This document shows, piece after piece, positions 12,506 to 26,600 of a DNA stretch of 64,000 bases (position 1 is the stretch's first letter; the number at the start of each line of letters is the position of its first letter). The stretch is from Styela clava. Its lineage: Eukaryota > Chordata > Ascidiacea > Stolidobranchia > Styelidae. The stretch lies in NCBI RefSeq assembly GCF_964204865.1, contig NC_135263.1, forward strand, positions 13,933,426 to 13,997,425. Reading direction: 5' to 3'. Below the pieces are notes generated by a model. The model had not been told where the DNA came from, ran no database searches, and was given only the letters and a program-made list of their open reading frames with translations. Position numbers and translations under genes: made by a program.

Positions 12506-14287
12506 GATGCATGTATGTATATGTATGAGCAATTGCACATCACGACCCCTGGGTGTGGCAGTGAAAAAACAAGCTTACGTGATTACACGAACACATAAAT
12601 TTTCAGGTGATAGACCATACTTCACCAATGGTTTTGCGAATTGTACAAAAAAATTGTTTAGTTATCTGGCCTTTACGTTGTAATACCCCTGTGGTAAACC
12701 AAACAAACGTCCTTAATATACAGAGTGTGGCGTTAACTGTGACGTGGCGATAAGCTATTTCAACCATATATATATATTGAATACGCTATGTTTAAGATGT
12801 ATCTCTTTTTCTTTTTAACAAAAATAAATAATATTATTGATGTATAGCACTGATGTGCACTAATATGCTGAATAAGTATAAGCATAAAACCAAAATTTTA
12901 CTACTTTTACATTGTGTGTCCGCAAGAAAGAGTTTCAATGTTTGAGGTTTTATTTGAGATTTCATTTCATTTTTTGATAAATGAGCAATTGTCTATTTTA
13001 TCTACGTTACCAGATCCATAACCTTTTTAAGAGGCAAATTAAGTTGTTATATTACTCATGCACGTTATTCTGCGTTAGTCGTCACAACTATTTTCTCCCA
13101 TATTCTCAGATGCTATCACCGGTACAAAAATGCTTGTATAATAGTCTTTAAACTAAAATTACCTCGGACAACAAAGAATCGGAACATTTGCATATGCCTT
13201 ATGTAACTGAATATTCAGTAAAGGCAACGCTTGAACCGTAGTTGACAAAGGCGACGATTCCATCATCCATCCGTTAACCTTCTTATATGACATAGAAGTA
13301 AGCATTCGCAATGCAATTTGAATAAAAAAATTTCTCATTAACTGTTAACAAAATTGGATTTGAACATACGCGGTCTTATACCAAACCCCAGGAAGTAACA
13401 AATCTTGATAAGATCAAAAACACGTGCTATAAACACGGATCGAATTTCATTTAAGCGCGTTTTATGTATGATTCAATTTTAAAATTAAATTCTTCTGTTA
13501 TCGCACCCTAGTAGAGCAAAAAAGGTTTTTTAATCAATACCTCTGTTCAGTGTCAATTTTAATCCCCTTTCGGCACAAGTTCAATGTTAAAAAGGAAAGT
13601 CTATGTCGATAATTCTACCCTTGCTTGCTTGCTACCTTCTGATATTCTTATTCTCATAGCTGTCTAACCGGGTCAACTCAAATCGTTTCAAGTTTTGCGT
13701 CAGCTCGCTTTTTTTAGAATCCACACAACACAATATTAGCTTCATTAATCTGAAGGACTCCGGGTCGGCATTTTTCACATAAAAACTTATTGCGTAACGA
13801 GGCTGAACAAAACTCTCATGAATTTAAAATGTATTCTCATTAGGATAATCTCACCTACTCAGTGCGCGATGTTAATGTTAAAGCACATTATGAAGTTAAT
13901 ATGAATGTTAACTCTCTAAAATCGAGTTCATCAATTATTACTGAATATAAACTTGGGCTAAATATATTTCGATTTTCTTGAATTTGAATGTTTATCTAAA
14001 TGACTATATCTTATTATAACATCAAAAACGTCATCGAATCATCTCCTCAAATATGCACGAGGGTGGATTATAATTAGTTAAATGATGAGCGGTTTTGTCA
14101 TTGAACCAAATATTCCATTACTTTAAAATTTTCTGGAAAACTAATACAGTATTTCGGAAGAAGCTGTAAAATTTATCAGCATCACACTAATTCAATATTC
14201 GAATCGCACATACATTTCACTTCCTTATCATTTTCACATATTATTCTACCTTTTCTTCTCTAATATATACCTAGTACTAAGACGTTC

Positions 14288-14483
14288 GGTACGCCTGTAG
14301 TATGTATGCCTGGTTAGGGTTAGGCCATACTTATATCCCGATTTTCCTTATTTTAGTTCTATTACGAGTTCAGGGACTGTCTGTGATAGCTAAGTGAATA
14401 TACCCCCGTCAATAGGTTTCAGTCCCTTTACACAACTTGATGTAAGGTAGGCGAACAAAATTAGTTACCTTCATATTGGCACC
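14288..14483. mobile_element. hAT-like MITE, family B, copy 1
   Basis: This 196-bp element is bounded by a perfect 8-bp target duplication, AGACGTTC (14280-14287 and 14484-14491), as produced by hAT transposases. It starts GGTACGCCTGTAGTATGTATG, relates to GGTACTCC-type ends elsewhere, and carries the family's GGTTAGGGTTAGGCC phrase and the block TTTACACAACTTGATGTAA. It ends at GGCACC. The internal order is the inverse of the copy at 52348-52561. Non-coding. Confidence 0.8.
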
Positions 14484-17400
14484 AGACGTTCAAGTTATCT
14501 AAAATGTTACTGGAAAAATCCTATATCTCGATAAAATAAAATTCCACGATTAAACCGAGGGGTAAAATTTAAAAGACGACAAAACCACGCAGACAGCAAG
14601 TCAATCATGACTTTAGAACGCAAGGATATATCAAGAGTAATTAAATAAATCTCAGTCAAACACTATGCTAGAAAGAATAATAGAAATCCCCGCTAGAATG
14701 GCGATTTTAAATAACTGAATTTTTAATGTATTTACTTTAAATTCCAAACGTAGTCTCCTGTTTGAGATTTCGAAACTATGAAATTAAAAAGCTACGCTAC
14801 GCCTCGACGTTCACTGATTCACTATATGAATTTAATTCTTCTTGTTTGTCGATGAATTCATGAATCTAAATAAATAAACAACTCGAGTTCTAAGGCAATT
14901 GTCAGATTTTATCTAACATTACCAAAACCAAATATATTAAATTCACACAAAATAAACTTTTATCTATAGTTGGAAAGCCATGAAACGTGGCTGACTACAA
15001 ATAATTCACGACTAATTAGTCTAGGCACCCGCAGTGAGCATTTGTCCCAATGTTGACGATGATATTGGAAAGTAATTCTCCGCGAAAGGGCATGGAATAT
15101 TCCTGTTTCCATGTATTTTGATGCCATGCAAAATATCTACACTGTTATAATCGCCATTCTAAAGTTTTTCTCTGAACCATATAGTTGAAATTGATATACC
15201 ATGGGATAAATATGATTGCTCGGTGAAATCTGCAACGAAAACTGATTTTGTTTTGTGCTCATATCTATCTATCTTTCAGTTTGTGATATGTCATGCGTAT
15301 ATCTTACTGAAGTGACGTGCATTAAGTAGTTCTACTATATTTAGGCTGTGACCGTATTCCAATTCCAAATTTTCCAAAAATAGTTTTAGCTGAGCCAATC
15401 CAACATGCCTAGCCATTCAACGCGTAAAGTTTCGATCTGTAAAGTCTATGTGTGGCGATTCTATTATTTTCAAAAATTACCTTCGCATCCACCTTTTTTC
15501 TCTTAGTTCCGCCTTTACCAAAGAAAGCCAACTCTAACAATCCAATCGCTGTGATGAACTTTATCCTATACTACTTTTGTTAATTAAACTCATCATATGA
15601 ATATAGAATATATCGACATATTTGATTGGCAGAGGACGTAACTTCGTTATGGTTTTGTTTGTTAACTTTTAAATAAGACGAATCAATACCTTACCATCGT
15701 CATGCATCAATGGATTATACCTAGGATTATGAATTTGAATTTTGAATTTCAATCTGCCAATCACATTTAATAACAAGTATGTGGTTGTGATATATTGTGT
15801 TATTGTCATAAGGAATGCATCATGAATTTACAGTACTCAATCTGCGTACACGTCAGTACATCATGTACAAATTTCCCTGTTGTCGAAATATGGCATAAAG
15901 AATGGTACATTAGTCTGTGCTCGGAAATATTCTACATGACCAATTCCACAATATTCTTATCTTAAAGTAAATCCAAAAGCAAATAAAACTTGACATGGAT
16001 GGATTAAATTACTGAAAATGATCTACAAGCATAAGCCGTTGTTACATTTGCTAATATGAAAACTATCCTGAGTCGTCTACTCTAGTTATGTACCTAGTTT
16101 ATCATCATAAAAACATCGTTGTTTGGAATATACGTATAATTTAATACTTATGTGTTTTGCTTTTTGCTGCGCCCAAATAGTACGACATACCACGGAAACA
16201 CGCATCAAATCCCCAATAGAATTTCTGACTATTGTCTATCAACACTCTTTGTCTTACACTATCATATATAGTTTCTCACTATTTCCTGGCATTTCAGTTA
16301 TTTTACGTGAGTTTATGCTGGCATAGGTTATGTTTATCAACTTTTACAGCAAATTTATATTCTTGCACTAAAGCAATTGATATTCTGATGTTTAGGTAAT
16401 CTATAGTACCTGTGAGAATATTCCAAAAAGTGTCGCCTTTAAGAATTGTACTCAGCGCAGAAGTAATTGACTATAAATCAATTATTAAAGCGAAAAGTTT
16501 TTAATTTGTCCGATTAATTCAATTGATTTGTGATCAAATTAAAGTACCCACGCTCGGAAGGTGTTTCGAACAAATATTTGCTATAAATACCAATCAATCA
16601 AATTGCAGCTACATCTTCTCACTTAAATTTTGAACCTGTTCTAATAACTTTTTATCTGTTCAAGTTGAGACTTCCACACATGAGCATCATACTTCAAAAC
16701 GCTAATTTTGTATCTAAATGCCCATACATCACAAGCTACACTGACGCAGATACCGTCAACTTTAAGTTGTGTGTGATTCAATTCAATTCCTAGCCAACTA
16801 ATGATTCCCAATTACTGTACGTACATTACCGTTTCTCGTTTAACGTTTTTCACTCCACTCCATATTTCGATTCAAAGAAAATTTTAATCCGCTTGTTTTT
16901 CGATACAAAATGTCTTTTAGATCATGTTAATAATGATGCTGTTTTCGTAAACCGGTCGTACTTTGCTCCTGTCCTTCAATCACAATCTATAACGTATCGG
17001 TCATATGCGTGTGATATTTGCCAGCGATCATATTTATTCAACGTTATATATAATTTTACTGCATCTTCACCATTCTGTCAAAATAATAAAGACTTATTGA
17101 CCACATTTTCTTACACCCTAATGATATGCGTAACTTAATTTATATATTTTTAGTAATTGATTTTGAGTAAGCTCTAGTTTGGTCGAGTTTTCCTCATGTC
17201 ATAAACAAACTCTCAATTTGTTTTTCCATCAATGACTACTAATGTCAAGTCCAAGCCAAATATGAGATTACTATTATTCTGCATTTGCAAAACGCTGACC
17301 ACAGCAACTAAAGTTATTCAACTCTGATGGAAGCATGTTTCTATTATCTTGTTTTATAACAAAGCATAGGCCATTTAATATTCTCTAACAAAATTAGTCC

Positions 17401-20400
17401 ACCCCGATAAATCTATCAATTCGTACAGGGCAGAGAACGTTCTGGTACGAACCGATAGCATAGCAACGCTCAAATTCCTAAGCTTGAGTTTTCAAATAGT
17501 AAAAGTTTTATAAATGGAGAACATTAAGTAAAGGTATTATCGTGTTGAGTTATGTTAATATTATAAACTAACAAGCTACACCACCTCCCTGGACGCGGTA
17601 AAATTATCAAGCTTTGACGGTCCTGTGGATAAAAGGGTAAGGAGACTACTTTAGAACATTTACTCGATTTTTGACAAGACATCGATCGATTTGAATCTTG
17701 AAAATAGATTATACGTATCTTCAGCCCCAGAACATCAATATCTTCAGTCTTTTTACTATCATCCTAATATTTTTTTTAATTGTGATTTTACGGATAATTT
17801 CTCGTTGATTCCTATTTTGTATAGCTTTTTCATGTGTGATTCATATACAAGTTATCTCCGATCTCATCTTCAACATCTATTAATATACCGTTATTAAATT
17901 TTGGCTAACCATCACGACTAATGCGTTCTTTGACACCTTCGACTTTAAGAAAGGAACTTTAAATACGATCTATTCTTAGACCGACCTTCTTAAAACAACC
18001 GAATCTCCCAGGATACCGCAAAGGCTAATTAACGATTCGACTTAAAGTCATCAAGACATGCATTGCCAAACGGTCTGTAATGACATGAATTATTGAAATA
18101 CAAACGGACTTGAGCGGAATTATATTGTTCTTTTTTTCCAATGTGGCTATTTATATTCAAAGTACATTGGTCGATAAAGATTGCTTCCCGTTGGACTTCA
18201 ATACACATTATAAAAAACTTTGTAAAATTACAAAAATAGCAAAGTGTCTTCGAAGTGATAAATATTCTGTAAGCAATTTTACAAGCCTTGCCGCAAATTG
18301 GTTCGATCTGCGCGATAATTTGAAATAGATGTGTTTATTTCGTTCGAATTAAAACTTCAGTAATAACATATTTATCCTAATTATCTTTCCGTGCATGGGA
18401 TATATAAAATTCCAAGTCTATCAGCGAGTTACACTTGCATGGCTTTACAGTATCAAAGAATTGATTATACATTCCAAAACAAGTTTCGAGGACATGGCAG
18501 AGGAAAAGTACTTTTTGTATTTGGATTTCTTATAAACAAATATTAAATTAGTCTATCCCGACTAATACCTATAGTTTTCAATGTAAAAATTAAAAAAATA
18601 TTAATAATTTAATCGCTAAAACCGTTTTCTTAGAACTTAGGTTTTGCAACTTAAAATTGGGAAGAATCAATTCTTGTCTACATTTGACATTTTTTACTCC
18701 ATACATTTTATTTTTGTATCAAAATATAAATACTGCTGACGCACATGACGCACACGGCGTCTATAAATCCCTTTGACGCAATGCGCAACTTCACAAAAAT
18801 ATTTTGCATATACTCTACTCCAAACAGAAAAGAAAACTACTTTTTCAAAGCTTGCTAATATATATACATATGGCAATCATACAAATGAACGTTGCCACAA
18901 TATCAAAAGCTAATTCCAAACCATTCCAATATTTTGGCTTTACTTTTAAGAGGCGAGTTGCCATGAGCACGAACAACTAAATTACTGCAGAAAAATGTAC
19001 TTTCGTGCCAATGCGACCTGTCCTATTCGAAATTGGATACGAAAATTGACCAAAAAATATTCGGCGTTCTGGTAGCGATCGACATTCCACGTACCTAAAA
19101 GCGTATCGGACAGTCAAAGCCAAAACTGTGTTTTATTTGCATAACGCTTACCAAGGCCTAAACACTTATGTGTTCTGCAATACCGCTTCGTTGGGCGGCC
19201 AATGGAACGTATCTCGATTCACACCTATCCTTTTCCGAAGTCTGGCAGAACGCTATACAGCGGAAATTCGGATTCGGCTTTTTTTATACTTTATCCCACC
19301 TACGTCACAGATCTTTAACAATATACCGTGAGTGAAATAATTGTTGAATCTAAAATTTGTAATAAGTTTGGTTGATGGATTATTAAATAAGATGTATTTT
19401 ATTTATTTTTTTCTATAAAACTTTGTTAATTAATTGTAATTACAAAATAACTACCATCGGCCTAAAACTGTATTCCCGTGAAATATATAATGTACAAAAA
19501 CCCAAAATCTAAATTCTGTCCGTTTCAAATTCGAATTGATTAACATTAATTTAAAATAAATTTATAATAAGTGCGATATTGCCTATATTCGATTAAGCCG
19601 ATCAAGTCAATAATAAGATGACTGGAGTCGATTCAAACGACGATTTCGACCTAAATTTGCATAAATCAAGGCGAAAGCATTTCTAGGGTGTAAGAGTGGA
19701 TCTGAAAAAAATATATAAAAAATTTGTCGAATACGTTGGTGTGAATTGGCGACGGAACGACTCTCCTTTGCTAGTATCACTCAAGTAGTTTCAGAGCGAT
19801 AAAAACAGATCATCTCATTCCATTCCAAAACACTGCTTCTGCTGATAAAATTTAGTCATAATTATGGGTAAACGTACGTAGAGCAAGATCCCCGCACAGA
19901 CACAGTAAAATTCTTCGTGTTTATAGTTCAAACAATTATTTGTAGTCTGTAAATATAGACATATTGCGTTTTTTGTAAAAATTTGTTTTCACCTTAGTCG
20001 TGTTTACCATGTGATTATTTAGGGCAATGATTTAAAACAAATGATTAAAAGTACGTAAAATGACTAATATTTTGATGAAATTTAATGTAAAAGATGAAAA
20101 AAGATTCTTTCAATTCCGATTTGAGATGGTGATATTGAAATAAAATTTTGAAAAATAACACAAAGAAATGCAAATAATTTTTTTTAAATTATTGTCTAAG
20201 AAATTGATATACGATCGCATATAAATCGTAATAAATAGCAAATAATTCAATATTTTAAAACCTGATCAAAATAATTTGGTGCAATACTATATATTATTAT
20301 ATTTTTGATTGATAATAAAAAAAATATTACTTGAAAATAAAGACGTGAGAGGTTGAACACAATTACTTCCTTATTGGCAATACAGACATGCAAATACCGT

Positions 20401-20510
20401 AGAAGTTCAGAGGGTTGAGATCATTAGCGAATGTCTACCACAGATTAATCGACTCATCAGTCTTCGCCCTATGGTAAACATGGTTTTTCCTATGGGTTGA
20501 TGTTATGTGC

Positions 20511-20530
20511 TATATATATATATATATATA
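20511..20530. repeat. TA dinucleotide microsatellite
   Basis: Ten perfect TA units in the gene-poor stretch. A similar shorter tract (about eight units) lies in the last intron of the MTCL-like gene at 54186-54201. Confidence 0.95.
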
Positions 20531-23504
20531 GAACAATATGAGCAATAAGGATTTTAAAGTCAATCATCAAATGGTGGTCGAGTCGCAATTAACTCGTACA
20601 TTGTGATTTAAGTATTAAAAGTGATGATCAGAATCTAGAATATCAAAGTCTTTTGGCATGTTTCATCTATGAAAACATATTAAAACACTTTTAACTTCTT
20701 TTACTAACGACTAAGCTTTGAAGAAATGCGCAAAATGCATACTTGGAACATATGAATATATCAATAATTACCAATGCGATTATTTATTTTGAAAATTCCA
20801 CCACAGATATTTTATCGCAAAAAAAGAACCTTAGCTAATCAATTTACTTCAGAATTATTAATAAAATTCTACATTTTCTTAACAGCATACGTCGAACATC
20901 GTACGCTTTTGGCAGAACAGCAGCTGCCTCGCTCGAACTGTGTTTATATCCCCCGTGGGGCTACTGGCTATGAAAGCAAACACCTTGTGATCGACCGCCT
21001 TGTCAAGTGGGTTAAAAAGAACATACTTCACTGTTGTGACCTACCACAACAATTAGCAAGGGAATAGCTGTTATCGATAAACTTAGTCGATATCACTAAA
21101 CAAACTATATATATAAAACTGTTGCTTTCAATTAAAATGACGTAAAGGAATTTGTTGTTACCATCATGAAAATTGTTATTGCAAAGTCAAACGATTTGAG
21201 ATTTTTCGATTATCCTCATAAATATTTTCAAAAAAGCAAAAATATCATTGACAAATATTTGACTGGAATCCATTACGAAATATTATTCGTAACTCTGGGC
21301 TATATGTTTTCATAGCTGGAATGCTTAGTATACGAAAATGGCGCATGAATATATGATGCTTTAGACGTCAAAAAACATTTCAAGAAAAATGGCAATTCGA
21401 AATATTTCTCGGCCCTCCTAACGAAAACCGATGTCTTTCCCATTTTATGGTAATCATTTCATTAATATACAAACTACACGGTAAGCATAGCCTTGAACGA
21501 AATTTAGAATCTTACACGTACATCTGGCTCAACTGAGAAGTTTCTGTTTAGGTCTGTGAATTAGGTGACTGATATAAACTTGCTCTAGCACTGTTTAAAT
21601 TTCACAAACTTATGAATACAAATGAATATTTCCGCGGCAGACTTCTTCTATTTAAAAAAAAATCCGAATCGACCATTCAAGGTGACGAGTACACCATAAT
21701 ATAGTGCTGCATCAACCGCATAGCTTTAAACAAACAATGCTTCTTTGATTTGAACTGTTTGAGCGCAATGCCGCTGGATCGATTGTACTTAAGGTTAAGT
21801 TTTGCTATTTAAATCGAAAACAACTTCGACGCAGAAACTTATATTATAATTGTGCTACATATGTCATAATGTACATGTATAATCCAATTAAATATAAGCG
21901 TTTCATGCACGGCCGCATACAATACGCATATTAAATTTAGATTAGATCTATACGCCAACCATGTTAAATTTGTTTAAATAGTTGTAACGTATGAAATACA
22001 AGAATCCAATACGAATAATTGATCCGTGTTCTTGAGTAGGATAACAATCATTCGAAATTGGCTTCAATATCATATCACAATATTTTTCGGTACCGTACGG
22101 AAATCATCAACTCAATGTATTAAAACCGGTAGCACTTTTACAAATTATTTTTCGAACTCAAAGTTCGAGACCGGGATGGGGTTCTATTTTTTTTTTTCAA
22201 AAAACAAAAGAACACTCCATTTATTTTTATAGAATTTGCAGCCGAAAGTACAAATATCTACAAAAAATGGAGATTGTAAGGTGAAAGAAGAAATACAATC
22301 GTTCCATCATATGTAAATGGTGTGTTTTAAGTGAGGGTGTTTGTGAAATCAACTTAATCAGACTTGCGAATACGTTGTTTGCATAGAAATTTACTTTTCA
22401 TACTCCAGCAGAAACGACTTGATTAACAAAAAACACTAGGAGGAATTGGTTACAATTCGGTACCAAACGTCAAAATTGATTAGTTGTGAAAAGTTGTTTG
22501 ACGTTGCTTGTCTCCACGTTTCATAACCGGTGTTAAACTTTTAAGAACGGATAAGAAGCTTTCGTGGGATTTATTTTCTGTTGTTCGTCGATTCAATTTA
22601 TAAGAATTGTTAACACAAATTGAATTGAATAGCTTTGGCTTCAAAGTCAAGATGGTAATTTATTTTTTTCTAAATAGTTATTGATGAAAAGTACTGTTTG
22701 TCTTTCATATTCACAGCCATAGATATTAACTTTTTGAAATGTTTTCAAAAGATTACATGTCGTTACTTTAGTTAACAATTGTCACCGAAGAATCTATGAA
22801 AGCTATTGTACGAAAGCTAAGAAACATTAAAATATTCTGAGGAGAGGGAAAACCGAAGCAAAGCAACTCACAAAACATTATCAATATGAAAATTTTTAAC
22901 AATCGTTTAACTTTTGCCTAACTCTGAATACTGGTGCTTCAAGCAGATTGGATATTCAATCAAAAATTTTCGTGATTATCTACATAAATCTATAATGCAC
23001 ATTTCAAACAGGGCAAGCTATGCTAACATTGCAAGATCTCTCAATTCCGAATAGTCAAACGCTTCTTCTTAATTCTTCACATCATCTATGTCGAAACAAA
23101 AACATCACCCAGTATAACTTCTTAGAAAACTGCAGATGCGAACAACATATAGAATTTGGTATAATTCCGAAATGCGGAAAACGCAATAATGCCGTAGAAC
23201 CCAAGTTATGTCGTAATAAGGAATGGATTAATAAAATCGCGCATGACTGGACTCGCATGTGAATTAGGGATTTAAAATCCAATATCTATGGTTTTAAATC
23301 GACATAAAACAATAACAAATAAGGTTGCGTAACAAATTGGCTCGTTCCTAATTACCTACATGACATGAACTTTAGATCAATTCCAATCGCCCCCAGATTC
23401 AAGATATCAATTGTCCATACCGAAGTTAAATTGAAAAAAAAAAGAACTAAAATCAGAAAATATTAGGAATCTTATATCAAAATTATAAATTAAATATAAA
23501 TTTT

Positions 23505-23612
23505 GGCGCTTCCGAAGTATGTGCACCAAGATGGCGCACGACCTGAACCCTAACCCGGTACACATACTATGTTCAAGGTGTTCCATCTTGGTGCACATAC
23601 TTCAGGAGTACC
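23505..23612. mobile_element. hAT-like MITE, family B, short fold-back copy
   Basis: This 108-bp element has a perfect 8-bp duplication TAAATTTT on each side (23497-23504 and 23613-23620). Its left end (GGCGCTTCCGAAGTATGTGC) and right end (inverse GGTACTCCTGAAGTATGTGC) are long inverted repeats, and little unique sequence remains between the arms. It looks like an internally deleted derivative of the copy at 28491-28726. Non-coding. Confidence 0.85.
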
Positions 23613-26600
23613 TAAATTTTTCCGTTGAACCTGACCTAAAGGAGGATAAATTGAAAAATATTAAACATCAACCCCCTTCAAACTTGAAAGGTTAGTTGAG
23701 AGTGAAATGTTTTTTTTATCAAGATTTTGTACCTGTCCCACGACGGTACAAGTAAATCCATTTTGTCTTGACTTCCATCGTGACACATCTACCAAGACGA
23801 ATGTTGTAAATCAACGATCGTACATCTTTTCCTGTCAGTTGTCAGAAACGAGGATTTGTCAATTAAATATGGCAACAGAGTCGCGTGACAAGGTAAAGTA
23901 AGTGCATCGAAAGAAGCGGACAGAGAATTTTTTATATTTTTTTATAACAATTCTTATATTGTTGTTTAACCAACGCATCCTGAAACACCCAGAGGTACTT
24001 TAGATTTAATATTATACTTATTACCTGCCTAATAGCGTTAAGTGAAACCAAAGGAAGGTGCATCGATACCATATGCCCATATGCCATAGTTAATGGTTGG
24101 TTTGATTTCAATAACGGCTTTGGAAAAAAACCCGTAAATATTGATTTGTATGGAATGGTTTGATGATTTTTCTATGTATGATTTTCGAGAAATTAGAAAA
24201 ACATATGCTCCCGCGAATAATTCAATCAAAATTTATTGCAACAAACCAAGCATAAAATTGAATACATAAAACATAAATAATAATAATCAATACTTATTTG
24301 GTAGAAAGCAAGTTTCATTTTTCTGATTTAAGGAGGTCATTTGCTAGAAATTCCCTTTTTCAAACTGAATATACAAGATTTAATTACAATAAACATTGGA
24401 TTAATTAGAGAAAATAATTAGAGGTATCGCGTAACTATGATGCTTATTATTGATTTACTGAAGACTACAACACCATTCAAAATATCAGAAACAGAGTAGT
24501 CTATATCAATACGGCAATAACTCAGTGTCGTCTTGTGCAGAGACTTGATAAAATTGGAGACAAAAATCTCGGTTACAAAATATAAAAAGCAGTGTTGTGA
24601 GCTAGTTTACTCGTTTCATAGACTTCGAACGCAGGAACACCAAAACACCAACCTTAGCCTGCAAAATTATTATTGAAATTCATAAAAACCAATAACTATA
24701 AAAGACGAATTACTTGTCAAAACATGGTATTGAACTCTTCTCAAGTACGAAAAATCATGATAATACTTATCAGAATTCAAAAATCAATGTCAGCAAAAAA
24801 TTCAAACAACATTATTCGTCGAACTAACTGATATATGCCATACATAGTTACGACCATTTTTACATTGTTTTGTTTTTCTAATTTATTTTCAGCTTTTAAT
24901 CCCACAATAACAGTACTTGATTAACAACTGTATGAAACAATGAATATTTTCTACGAAATCGTGTTATGACACGCGTTTATTAATAACAAAAATAATATCA
25001 TACTACATCGCGTACTTATGACAATAGTAATGAGTACTAACTCTACTTGAGTGAATGAGATGATGATTTTCTCTGAAAACGACTGTCGCGACTGTGAGGA
25101 CAACACCTTAGCTTTGAACAAAGTTCTAGTGGAGTAACCACAAATAATACACCGGTGTCGATCGGTTTGAAACCGCTATCAATTTTTGTAACTACACTAG
25201 GAAGACAGTGGACATAAAGGTTAAACTGACTTCTCGTCTGTGGGGCGATCAACTAACCGCCATCCCACATGCAGTTAAAACACATGGCGAATGAAATTTA
25301 AGGAATCATTTTTTAAGCAAACTGTATATGTGCTTGAATCAATACACCCGTTAAAGTATTTAATTGTTTCTGACTATAGTCACTTGGCAAACTCTGTTAG
25401 TTCCTTGCTACCGGGAAAATTAAACTAAGACTAACTAGAAAAATACAGCGCAAAAACAACCACTGAGCTTTATGTAAGCTGCACGTAATATAAATATTAG
25501 TTTGAGTTCAAAATCCATCAACTGTTACTTAATCAGTCCTTTTGATCGAAAAAAACTGCCACAAATAATAGACAGCTAGAAGGACTGAAAATGCATGAAG
25601 ACCCGAGCAAGTAAGCGTAATAGCAAGATAATGTATCGCGATTCCATTGTTCCGATTTGGTTGTCTTCAAAGTAACGATTTGAATTCCCTGCCCTAGCTA
25701 GATCACCACATATCCCAAATTTCAATGACCCGAACATGATATGCGAGGCTAGGTATTGTCTCATCGTTGTCACATTTATAATGTGTAAGTCAATACCTAC
25801 CTGGAGCCGTGTTAGAAGTGCAGATGTAAACGCCAGCATGAAAAATAAGCAAAATTTGAATCTATCAAAGCCAATCAACTAATTTGTTCATAGCAAACTT
25901 CACTGACTGGACTACGTGACCAGTAGATCAAAGCTCGACTATAAACAGTACAGCTTTCACTTTTGCACGTAGCATCTAACTTAACTAATGATACTTGATA
26001 TATAATAAATAATTTAATTTAAAGCCGAATGCATTATCTGCATTCAAAACCCCCGAGACCAAACTGATGACGTCACAAACCTGATTCATAACAATTCTGA
26101 TTAAATTTGTTTTGGTTAGATACACCTTCAGCCAAATCTGCACCATGTACGGGACACACCATATTTGATCTTTCAATATTATATTTATCTTCGACCCACG
26201 TTCAATATGACAAGATGTTTTGTTTCATTCCTGCTACGATTTAGAAATTTCGGTTCCTGAGGTCAGAGTATCATGACCCTACCCGGATGTGTAATCCAAA
26301 TCTCTTGTGTGATTTTGATCGCAATTTTATTTGTTCTGTGGGTAATTAAGACAGCCGCACAACGTAATCATCAAATAATTGAAAATAATTGTTTTGTGGC
26401 ATTGATACATCATAACTCAATATCTAATTTAAGAAAAATTATCCGCATATTTCATCACAGCGTATTCTGAAAAGGCATGGATTTGATTGCCTAGTGCAGA
26501 GACTTACAACATTATGGAAATTGAACATGGTGTGTTCTAATAATAATATAGAATAAATAACTCAAATGGAAGCTTGGTAACGAGAAAAAAAAGAGATTCA

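Noticed and set aside
14310..14325. Telomere repeat or interstitial telomeric site
   Set aside because: Only two TTAGGG-like units, repeated at the same place in MITE copies; it belongs to the MITE family, not to a telomere.
25801..25878. Minus-strand hydrophobic segment followed by a strong CAG|GTAGGT donor, resembling a signal-peptide exon
   Set aside because: The frame start is not ATG and is preceded directly by a stop; the in-frame ATG leaves only 13 codons, and no partner exon was found.
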